DNA of 5,309 bases from NCBI GenBank assembly GCA_027296045.1, contig JAPUJS010000401.1, forward strand, positions 1 through 5,309, given 5' to 3'. Shown here in pieces: positions 1-5,309 of this stretch. Origin of the DNA: a bacterium (lineage in GTDB: Bacteria; Latescibacterota; UBA2968). Made by a program: the position numbers and the translations under genes. The notes beneath the pieces were generated by a model. That model ran no database searches and was not told the origin of the DNA. It worked only from the letters and a program-made list of their open reading frames with translations. How positions within the stretch are numbered: the first letter of the stretch is position 1; each line of letters starts with the position of its first letter.

Positions 1-757
1 TTTCAGCAGGTACAATAGAGATCCCAAGACCCAACACACAAGCCGCAATCAGAGTGATACCATGCGAACTGGTCCAATGCACATAAAACCGTCGATACAG
101 ACAAAGGAAGATCAGAAAGGCACAACCCAGCCCAACCCAGGCACCTCTGGAACGGGTTGCCAATAAAAAAGCGCCCTCGAGTCCGACCCCAACACCCCAG
201 AGTCCAATTGCAAACAGCGTCTTCTTTGTCATCCAAACCCAAAGCGTCAGCGGCAAGAAGCCCACCAGATAAGCAGCTGCCAGGTTTCGATGGCCCAACG
301 TGCTGCTCGGCAACCCACCGCTTGGAACCCACTGGGTACCAATCCCTACAGATTGCATCAGGCCAAAGGCAGAAATCGCGACAGCCACGGCACAGGCCGC
401 CCGCACAACCGTCTCAAAACCCGCCCGGTCCAACCCGTTTAGCAAAAGAAGAAAAAAGAGAAAACCTGCTATATGGGTTGCAACAGGTAACAAAGAGGCA
501 ACGGGATTGACCGATTGGAAGACCGACAGCACATCTGCCAGCAAAAAGACCAACGCCGGAAAAACCAGCGGGGACGGTTTCCAGGCTGCCTTTCCCTGAA
601 AAATCCATATGCCAACACCGACAAGCCCCAAAACTTGAAGCACCAGCACCTGCGGCAACAAGACGAACCGACCCACGCCGTCCAAATGAGCAATGGGAAT
701 CAGCACAACGCCGGCAAGCCCCAAAACCTGCACCGAACGTGTAAACGAACGGTCCAT
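1..757 (-). CDS. O-antigen ligase/polymerase family (Wzy/WaaL-like) polytopic membrane protein, 3'-truncated by window edge
   Basis: The frame is open from the ATG at 755-757 to base 1, giving 252 residues with no stop. The product is highly hydrophobic, with about 8-9 likely membrane segments (roughly 9-25, 34-53, 64-80, 88-108, 114-134, 158-176, 180-200, 205-221, 233-249). Family hallmarks: LADVLSVFQSVNP (73-85, matching the usual 'S...S.NP' motif), TLGHRNLAAAYL (153-164, the typical 'G(T/H)xNxxAAYL' motif) and TRSRGAWVGL (201-210, the 'T.SRGAWLGL' motif). Members sit in the inner membrane and join or polymerise undecaprenyl-linked glycans: lipid A-core ligation (WaaL), repeat-unit polymerisation (Wzy) or protein O-glycosylation (PglL type). 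The large periplasmic loop and C-terminus that help separate these are outside the window. The ATG directly follows the upstream TAA; AGGA lies 3 nt before the ATG, a short spacing that suggests coupled translation. The first in-frame codon after the upstream stop is this ATG. Confidence 0.88.
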   Translation of the reverse strand, partial: MDRSFTRSVQVLGLAGVVLIPIAHLDGVGRFVLLPQVLVLQVLGLVGVGIWIFQGKAAWKPSPLVFPALVFLLADVLSVFQSVNPVASLLPVATHIAGFLFFLLLLNGLDRAGFETVVRAACAVAVAISAFGLMQSVGIGTQWVPSGGLPSSTLGHRNLAAAYLVGFLPLTLWVWMTKKTLFAIGLWGVGVGLEGAFLLATRSRGAWVGLGCAFLIFLCLYRRFYVHWTSSHGITLIAACVLGLGISIVPAE

Positions 758-764
758 TTATCCT
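755..764 (-). promoter_or_regulatory. Zero-spacing TAA-ATG junction between barrel-fusion and ligase-like genes
   Basis: On the coding strand the junction reads AGGATAAATG: a stop codon directly followed by a start codon in the same frame, with AGGA overlapping the last sense codons. Termination-reinitiation is the simplest reading. There is no room for separate transcription signals, so the ligase-like gene is almost certainly co-transcribed with the barrel gene. Confidence 0.7.
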
Positions 765-2140
765 GGAAACCACTTAAACCGGTCGGCCATCTCCGTCAGC
801 AACTCGGACACCATCTCCTGAATAGCTTCCATCCAAATCCGCTCCTTTTCCACGGCATTCAAATAGCTGGTGCGGTCGTCGCGAGAGGTTGGAAACATGC
901 GAATCCCCCGGCCCCGTCGTCCGGTTCCGGAAAGCAAAAAAGAGAGCACCCGCCCCTGGGTCCGCCGGTCCACAATGCGAATATCTGCTTCCATTTGTGC
1001 CTGGGTATTGGGCAATCCCAACACCAGGGGCACATTGGGCTTGGCGGTCCGATTCATTTCATATCGCAACACCCGTCCTGTAATCACCACATCCACATCC
1101 GATTTTCGGGCCAGACTCATCGCCGCATCCAGATCCAGAAACGCCGTGCCCTCGCCCACCGGCACCACTCGAATATGTCCATATCGGGTCATCGCGGTTC
1201 TGATCTGGTCGGCCACGAGTATGCCGGCATTTCGGTGCTCAAAACCCGAAAAATTCACGACCGCCACACGGACGGAAGTCTCAACATCCTTGGGGGTCCG
1301 AACCCGCACGCGAGCGTCCCGCTTTCGGCTGGCACCCAGTCTGGGTTTCAGCCGGATCCCCGCAATTGCTGTCACACTGGGCAAATCATCGCTCAACCCC
1401 CGCTCCACACCGGCCTCCAATTTGATCCGCCAGATATTCATCTGAGCGCCCAGAACTGCCCTGGACGTAAACGCCCCGGCAATGGCACTGGGTTCTCTCA
1501 CATATTCTGCCGTCATTGTAAACACCTGATTTCTCCCCACTTCGACACCAGCCCCCAGCACCAGTCCGGGATCCCGGGAACCCGATGAAATCAAATACCC
1601 GGCATTTAGCCGAAATCCGACGGCATCTTTGTTCAGATCCAGCATCATCTTGGAAGACATCTCTCGCACTTCGCGACTAAAAGGCCGAACTTGCAGGGCC
1701 TGCCGTCCTTTGTACCCAATCGGGTGCAGCATCGAAAAATCAAAGCCAAAATAATAACCCGACGGCACCTTTCCCGGAAATCCGAACTTGAGCGTCGTGT
1801 TAATGTCTCCAGTTCCGTATTTGGCCAGCCCCCCCGCGATATCAAACAGCAAAGGCACGCTCATCAAAAAATCCACGCTGTTGCCAAGGCCGTATCCGAT
1901 GCCCAGATGTCCGGTCAATGAACTGCCCATGCCTACCTTGCCCACCGAAATGCGATAGGCTTCGGCCATGTAGCGAAAGTTCAGCCCCCCCCGCCCGATC
2001 GGCTCCGCCGAAGAAACGCGAAAGAGGCCTTCGCCGGTTGGCACGGCAAAAGGTGGTGTCACTTTTTCCGATAAGACCTGCTGGGCGGGTGCCTGACCTG
2101 CAACCAGCAAAAAACTGAGAATCAGAATAATCGATCTCAT
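758..2140 (-). CDS. Outer-membrane beta-barrel protein fused to a TolB-N/CsgG/FlgO-like soluble domain
   Basis: A 460-aa protein. Residues 1-19 form a Sec signal (MRSIILILSFLLVAGQAPA, predicted cleavage APA|QQ). Residues about 25-266 alternate polar and hydrophobic/aromatic residues in amphipathic strands with glycine turns (GGLNFRYMAEAYRI, LTGHLGIGYGLG, YGTGDINTTLKFGF, GYYFGFDFSMLHPIG, VLGAGVEVG, LEAGVERGLSDDLPS), typical of small outer-membrane barrels and reminiscent of 'GxGD' transporter barrels. A basic linker (about 265-285, SRKRDARVRVRT) leads to a soluble alpha/beta domain (about 288-456): strand VRVAVVNFSGF, helix GILVADQIRTAM, strand IRVVPVGE, helix LDAAMSLARKSDVDVVITGRV, strand ADIRIVDRRTQGRVLS and a long C-terminal helix. 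That order resembles the TolB N-terminal/CsgG/FlgO group; the assignment is by eye. No cysteine is present. The start overlaps the lipoprotein stop (ATGA). Function unknown; likely an outer-membrane assembly or export component. Alternatively it is a barrel-only family with an unrelated C-terminal domain. Confidence 0.85.
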   Translation of the reverse strand: MRSIILILSFLLVAGQAPAQQVLSEKVTPPFAVPTGEGLFRVSSAEPIGRGGLNFRYMAEAYRISVGKVGMGSSLTGHLGIGYGLGNSVDFLMSVPLLFDIAGGLAKYGTGDINTTLKFGFPGKVPSGYYFGFDFSMLHPIGYKGRQALQVRPFSREVREMSSKMMLDLNKDAVGFRLNAGYLISSGSRDPGLVLGAGVEVGRNQVFTMTAEYVREPSAIAGAFTSRAVLGAQMNIWRIKLEAGVERGLSDDLPSVTAIAGIRLKPRLGASRKRDARVRVRTPKDVETSVRVAVVNFSGFEHRNAGILVADQIRTAMTRYGHIRVVPVGEGTAFLDLDAAMSLARKSDVDVVITGRVLRYEMNRTAKPNVPLVLGLPNTQAQMEADIRIVDRRTQGRVLSFLLSGTGRRGRGIRMFPTSRDDRTSYLNAVEKERIWMEAIQEMVSELLTEMADRFKWFPG

Positions 2141-2160
2141 AATCCCTGTAACTCCCCTAT
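2137..2160 (-). promoter_or_regulatory. ATGA overlap and ribosome-binding region of the barrel-fusion gene
   Basis: The TGA of the lipoprotein gene (2137-2139) shares bases with the ATG of the barrel gene (2138-2140). Upstream, inside the lipoprotein coding sequence, the coding strand has GGGGAG (2152-2157), 11 nt from the ATG, and AGGGA (2143-2147), only 2 nt away. The first is slightly far and the second too close, so initiation probably relies on ribosomes terminating at the overlap (translational coupling). Confidence 0.65.
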
Positions 2161-2814
2161 TTTTTGGATCATATCCGGCGGCGTCAACTTATTGGCATGG
2201 TAAAATAGCTTATACCCCGGATCGACCAGATCAAGATGGTGCAACGTGTTGTTGGGATCCAACGTCTCTACTGTATCCACAAAAGCCCCGAGAAAGAAAA
2301 AGGCCTCGGCCAGGACCAGGTGTACATCTTTAAAATCGATATTGTCGTGTGTCGAAAAATAGCGAGGATCAAGAGACAAAGCCCGATTTGCCGCATCCCG
2401 AGCAGCCGCCCAATTGCCCGCCGCCAGTTCCAGCCCGGCCAGCCCAACCCACGCATCGGAATTTCCGGGTTCGGCAGTCGTGGCCCGTTGAAAATTGCTT
2501 CGGGCAGCGCCCAGAAGTGCAGACCGTCCCTCCTGGGTTTGGGCCTGTCCGGCCTTCTGAAAAGTGAGCCAACCCAGTCCATTGTGTGCTTCCGAAAAAC
2601 TGGGATCCAAAGCCACGGCATCCCGGAATAATTCTTCTGCTGCTTGAAGTTCCTCGGGGGTCTGGCTACTGATATAGCTTTGCCACCCCTCAAACGTCAA
2701 CCGCTGGGAGGTCCCAAAAGTGCCTCCTGCCGAGGTGCCCCCGCCACAGCCAGAAAGTGTGGAAAGCAACAAGATAGCCCAAACACATGTCAAAGCGGTC
2801 TTCAACCAGGTCAT
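2137..2814 (-). CDS. TPR-repeat lipoprotein
   Basis: A 225-aa protein with a lipoprotein signal: basic start MTWLK, hydrophobic core VWAILLLSTL and lipobox L-S-G-C with the lipidated Cys at 23, then a flexible CGGGTSAGG linker. TPR-like helix pairs follow at about 41-75 (ending FRDAVALDPSF), 76-118 (AHNGLGWLTF...FQRATTAEPGN), 119-152 (AWVGLAGLELAAGNWAAA...ALSLDPRY) and a weaker one at about 160-189. The final 35 residues are non-repetitive. Start chosen at 2814: it gives a clean signal peptide, has a GGTGA Shine-Dalgarno 5 nt upstream, and lies 17 nt after the previous stop. The longer in-frame start at 2940 would put 42 unrelated residues before the signal and overlap the upstream gene by over 100 nt. 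The TGA stop overlaps the next ATG (ATGA). TPR lipoproteins usually act as scaffolds for envelope complexes; the partner is presumably a neighbouring product, which is inference. Confidence 0.9.
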   Translation of the reverse strand: MTWLKTALTCVWAILLLSTLSGCGGGTSAGGTFGTSQRLTFEGWQSYISSQTPEELQAAEELFRDAVALDPSFSEAHNGLGWLTFQKAGQAQTQEGRSALLGAARSNFQRATTAEPGNSDAWVGLAGLELAAGNWAAARDAANRALSLDPRYFSTHDNIDFKDVHLVLAEAFFFLGAFVDTVETLDPNNTLHHLDLVDPGYKLFYHANKLTPPDMIQKIGELQGL

Positions 2815-2831
2815 TATCGTCACCCCTTGTC
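2815..2831 (-). promoter_or_regulatory. Intergenic spacer with Shine-Dalgarno for the TPR lipoprotein
   Basis: The 17-nt gap reads GACAAGGGGTGACGATA before the ATG on the coding strand. GGTGA is an exact match to the anti-Shine-Dalgarno core and sits 5 nt from the ATG. The gap is too short for a terminator or a complete promoter, so the downstream genes probably share the transcript of the large secreted protein. Confidence 0.75.
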
Positions 2832-5309
2832 TTACTTCACCAGCACCATTTTTCGCGTCAATACCACATCCCGTGCTTCCAGCCTGTAAAGATACATCCC
2901 GGCCGCTATCTGCCGACCCAAATCGTCTGTAGCATCCCACGAAACCGTGTACCGCCCGGCTTCAAACCGACCGGCCATCAGCGTCCGGATTTCTTGCCCC
3001 AGCAAATTGTAAATCACAAGTCGAAAATCCACAGCCCCCGGCACATCAAACCGGATGGTCGTTTCCGGATTGAACGGATTGGGGAAATTCTGCTCCAATT
3101 GGAACTGCGTCGCCTGTGGCATCAGCGTTTGCAAATCGATCCTGCGTTCCCAGACGGTCTCATTCCCGGCCAGGTCCGTTAGTCTGAGCCTCAACATCTG
3201 GTCCACGCCGTCCCAAACGCCCCGCGGTGTCCACACAACCCGATGGTGTGCGGGATCAAAACTTACATCTACAGGCGTGCCGTTTACGGTCAAAAGAACC
3301 GATTCGGGATCCACCCCGCTTCCGACATCCTCCAATGAAATAGACAGCGCACCTTCTGCTTCCAAAACATCCACGTCGCCTGCAACAGGAGCAACCGCGT
3401 CGGCAAGTAATCGATAACGTCCGAATGCTGAAAAGGCACCTTCAATCTGACTCCCAACCCTTCGAGAGCCGGCAAATTGCCACTTTTCGGTCGCTTCATC
3501 CTGTCGATAAATTCCAATCGATGGATCGGAAGGCCCTGCTTGCTCAAAACGGATCTCCCCTTCTCGTTTCACTTTTGCCCAGGGCGCATACACCCGATAG
3601 ACCTCTGAAACCGGCGTCAGCCCGTCCAAAACCGGCTTGGACCTGCCGGCACGATCGACCTCCGGCTCGGCATAAAGCGCCACCACCGAAGTCGATGTCA
3701 CCCCGTCCTGGGGCAGCGACACGGTCACATCCCCGTACGTAATCGAAAAAGTGGATCGGACCTGGGCCCGTTCGATCTGCAACCGAAGCGTATCGGTTAA
3801 CCCCACACGGGAGTCTTTCGCAATCCCTGTGGCCGAAAGCTCCACCAGTCCGACTATATCGTTACTCAGCACCAGACTTCCGAACCACATATTTTGCACA
3901 TTGTCCACTTCGTTCACCGGAATCGCCGTCGGATTTGCGGTCGGGTCTTCGCCAAGAAGAAATCCTAAAAACGGTGCGCTCAAAAGATCCCGTCGGGACC
4001 TTATAAACACATCAAAAAAATTGGTCCGGATAGGATTGTGGATCAGTAAAATCTGCAACAATTCACCGCCCACCAAAAAATTGCCGGTCACCTGCACCGG
4101 GGTTGCCACACTCACGGCTTCCTGATCGCTAAATACATCTCGGGCCTGAAACAGAATCGCCCCGGCGCTGCCCTGAAACCCCGGCGTGGGCCTCAAAATG
4201 GCCACCTGATTTAAAGAATCGATCTCCACGCCGACATTGGGATTTGGCTGAACCGTCCAGACGATAGTGGCCGTATTTCCGGAAATCACCAGCGTTTTCA
4301 AGTCAATGGTGGTATCCTGCTCGGCCGTCAAGTTCAGTGGCCCAATATCTTTCAACATCAGCGGAGCATCGGTCCCGCTTTCGGGCACTACATTTACCAC
4401 CAGACTGTCCACACTGCTATTCCCAGTGGTCTTATCCGTAGCTGTCAACACCACCTGGCTATTGCCCAACTGGACGCCAATCAAGAGCAACTGATCGGTC
4501 AGCACCTGGCTGAACACCTTGGTCGCATCGCGGGAAAGCGCGCTCCACACGATATTTTGGGGCGCACCGATCCGAATCAGCGGCCTCAAAGCAAGGGTAT
4601 CGGGGATGCCCAGCGTCACCGTCTTTTGCCCCCCGATCACGCCCAGGTCCAAAACAACGCTTCCAGGATGCACAATGGTGACCCGCATGGTATCGGAAGC
4701 AAAGTTCCCATCGGGATCGAGTACCGTGAACACAATCTCTTCAAACTCGTTGGTGGCCGTTTCGGGCACCTGAAAGGTCGTCAGGTGGGTCAATAGATCG
4801 ATATCTACGACAATCTGTTCCTGGCCAAATCCCGACCAGACCACTTCGGCGTCCGTATGATCGGTATCAAAATAAAACCCGTCCAGATCCAGCTGGCCGC
4901 TCTTTCCGGTCTCAATGATCAAGTCCGGCAACCCGCCCGCAACCGGAATGCCCGTGATGGGCGAGGAGACATAAATCCGCACGGCCAGAGAGTCTACCAA
5001 CAACGTTGGATCGGTCACCTTCAATGTCACCGGCACATAGCCCACCGAATCGGGCGATGCGGAGACTTCCAGCCGACGGCTGTCCAGGGCGGCCGGATCG
5101 ATCCGTGCCAGCGAAAGGGACGAACTGCTCCAGGAAAGCAGTTCAATCGGCGTATCCGGATCTATCACCAGAGAATCCAAAATGGTCGTAGAAGCCCCTG
5201 TCCCTGCCCGCACGCCCACCTTGAGGGATGGAATGATCACCTGGGGCGGCTGGGGGTCTTCGGGAGGCAATACGCGCACCTGAATCTGCTGAATATCTAC
5301 CGCATTGGA
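2832..5309 (-). CDS. Large secreted Ig-like repeat protein with C-terminal T9SS/FlgD-type sorting domain (5'-truncated by window edge)
   Basis: The frame stays open to the last base, so the true start is outside. The in-frame GTG at 5279 is not credible because coding-like sequence (SNAVDIQQIQ) precedes it. Visible peptide: 825 residues, stop TAA at 2832-2834. Order: four Ig-like/cadherin-like units of about 97 residues (about 29-115, 127-214, 218-308, 316-408), each with a central W in an 'xxVW[ST]' strand and ending in a D-containing turn plus a 'VxV' strand; a stretch I do not recognise (about 410-515); a beta-rich segment with 'APWAKV', 'GIYRQDEATEKW' and 'FGRYRLLAD' (about 520-640); an Ig-like unit with 'DLAGNETVW' (about 640-725); and a terminal sorting domain (about 735-825) with 'NFPNPFNPETTIRFDVP', 'YNLLGQEIRTL', 'AAGMYLYRLEA' and a final KMVLVK. 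Such tails are known in FCB-type bacteria for secretion or surface attachment. No catalytic motif is visible; any enzymatic head would be upstream. The visible part has no cysteine. Role inferred: exported adhesin or structural surface protein. Confidence 0.9.
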   Translation of the reverse strand, partial: SNAVDIQQIQVRVLPPEDPQPPQVIIPSLKVGVRAGTGASTTILDSLVIDPDTPIELLSWSSSSLSLARIDPAALDSRRLEVSASPDSVGYVPVTLKVTDPTLLVDSLAVRIYVSSPITGIPVAGGLPDLIIETGKSGQLDLDGFYFDTDHTDAEVVWSGFGQEQIVVDIDLLTHLTTFQVPETATNEFEEIVFTVLDPDGNFASDTMRVTIVHPGSVVLDLGVIGGQKTVTLGIPDTLALRPLIRIGAPQNIVWSALSRDATKVFSQVLTDQLLLIGVQLGNSQVVLTATDKTTGNSSVDSLVVNVVPESGTDAPLMLKDIGPLNLTAEQDTTIDLKTLVISGNTATIVWTVQPNPNVGVEIDSLNQVAILRPTPGFQGSAGAILFQARDVFSDQEAVSVATPVQVTGNFLVGGELLQILLIHNPIRTNFFDVFIRSRRDLLSAPFLGFLLGEDPTANPTAIPVNEVDNVQNMWFGSLVLSNDIVGLVELSATGIAKDSRVGLTDTLRLQIERAQVRSTFSITYGDVTVSLPQDGVTSTSVVALYAEPEVDRAGRSKPVLDGLTPVSEVYRVYAPWAKVKREGEIRFEQAGPSDPSIGIYRQDEATEKWQFAGSRRVGSQIEGAFSAFGRYRLLADAVAPVAGDVDVLEAEGALSISLEDVGSGVDPESVLLTVNGTPVDVSFDPAHHRVVWTPRGVWDGVDQMLRLRLTDLAGNETVWERRIDLQTLMPQATQFQLEQNFPNPFNPETTIRFDVPGAVDFRLVIYNLLGQEIRTLMAGRFEAGRYTVSWDATDDLGRQIAAGMYLYRLEARDVVLTRKMVLVK
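2835..3107 (-). other. C-terminal sorting / FlgD-like Ig domain of the large secreted protein
   Basis: The last 91 residues match the widespread FCB-type tail (type A T9SS C-terminal domain or FlgD-Ig-like fold): an opening FQLEQNFPNPFNP motif, a beta strand TTIRFDVP, the strand-turn VIYNLLGQEIRTL, then AGRYTVSWDATDD, AAGMYLYRL and a closing basic KMVLVK. In Bacteroidetes such domains direct export through the type IX system and are cleaved by PorU. Whether this organism has a type IX system cannot be told from the window. Similarity to FlgD is structural and does not imply a flagellar role. Confidence 0.85.
4086..5225 (-). repeat. Four tandem Ig-like protein repeats of about 97 residues
   Basis: Within the large secreted protein the central tryptophans fall at visible residues 60, 158, 255 and 351 (spacings 98, 97, 96), in the contexts IELLSWSS, AEVVWSG, QNIVWSA and ATIVWTV. 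A D that closes the next-to-last strand recurs at about 100, 198, 292 and 391 (VTDP, VLDPD, ATDK, ARDV). The repeats are diverged at sequence level; only the fold signature is kept, so this is not a recent DNA duplication. The peptide just before the first unit (VDIQQIQVRVLPPED) looks like the closing strand of another unit outside the window. Confidence 0.75.

Noticed and set aside
3..332. Minus-strand open frame starting at 332
   Set aside because: It overlaps the ligase-like gene in another frame and gives a Cys/Trp-rich peptide without family motifs; the GHRN and SRGAW motifs are only in the frame that starts at 757.
414..773. Minus-strand open frame starting at 773, inside the end of the barrel-fusion gene
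   Set aside because: It is in a different frame from the ligase-like protein, Cys/Gly/Arg-rich and without recognisable features. The frame starting at 757 gives a clean polytopic membrane protein with O-antigen ligase motifs over the same bases.
515..1588. Long plus-strand open frame (about 357 codons)
   Set aside because: It lies antisense to the barrel-fusion and ligase-like genes. Its translation is rich in His, Gln, Pro and Asn with no domain logic, while the minus-strand products have signal peptides, barrel strands and family motifs. It is a by-product of codon bias.
2815..2940. N-terminal extension of the TPR lipoprotein to an ATG at 2940
   Set aside because: It would place 42 non-signal residues before an obvious lipoprotein signal peptide and overlap the sorting domain of the upstream gene. 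The ATG at 2814 has its own GGTGA site.
2835..3107. Calling the gene flgD because of the FlgD-like Ig domain
   Set aside because: This fold is common as a C-terminal tail on secreted proteins of FCB-type bacteria. No hook-capping region or flagellar neighbours are present.
4014..4020. Poly-T tract (coding strand T7) in the large secreted protein as a slippage site
   Set aside because: It encodes an ordinary N-F-F stretch; seven T/A is unremarkable in a gene of this length and lies far from the start.
5277..5279. GTG at 5279 as the start of the large secreted protein
   Set aside because: The frame stays open to the window edge, there is no signal peptide after the GTG, and the preceding codons continue a beta-strand-like sequence. 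The gene is truncated by the window.
1..5309. CRISPR array, tRNA/rRNA, insertion-sequence ends or rho-independent terminators
   Set aside because: No regularly spaced direct repeats, RNA-gene-like segments or transposase motifs were seen, and the gaps between genes (17 nt or less) leave no room for a terminator hairpin with a U-tract.

Overview
All recognisable coding sequence lies on the minus strand. The window holds one tightly packed run of four co-directional genes, truncated at both edges. In transcription order (right to left): (1) the C-terminal 825 residues of a large secreted repeat protein ending in a T9SS-type/FlgD-like C-terminal sorting domain (2832-5309); (2) a TPR lipoprotein of 225 aa (2137-2814); (3) a 460-aa protein with a signal peptide, a predicted outer-membrane beta-barrel half and a soluble TolB-N/CsgG/FlgO-like half (758-2140); (4) the first 252 residues of a polytopic membrane protein of the O-antigen ligase/polymerase (Wzy/WaaL-like) family, which runs off the left edge (1-757).

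The junctions are operon-like: 17 nt between genes 1 and 2, an ATGA overlap between 2 and 3, and a TAA immediately followed by ATG, in the same reading frame, between 3 and 4. No gap is long enough to hold an independent promoter and terminator, and I see no RNA gene, mobile element, CRISPR array or origin. No stretch over 300 bases is unassigned.

The C-terminal tail with a 'NFPNPFNPETTI' motif and an 'AGMYLYRL' motif, together with lipoprotein and outer-membrane signals, points to a diderm of the FCB group or one of its uncultured relatives (Latescibacterota, KSB1, Marinimicrobia and similar lineages use this tail widely). This is an inference from protein style; nothing in the window fixes the phylum.

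Functionally the cluster looks like a cell-envelope/surface module: an exported Ig-repeat protein, a periplasm- or membrane-anchored TPR scaffold, an outer-membrane protein with an attached soluble domain, and an inner-membrane glycan ligase or polymerase. A link between the sorting-domain cargo and the glycan enzyme is attractive by analogy with A-LPS anchoring of T9SS cargo in Bacteroidetes, but it is speculative. The most unusual single item is the barrel plus TolB-N/CsgG-like fusion, whose barrel half also carries two poly-G tracts.
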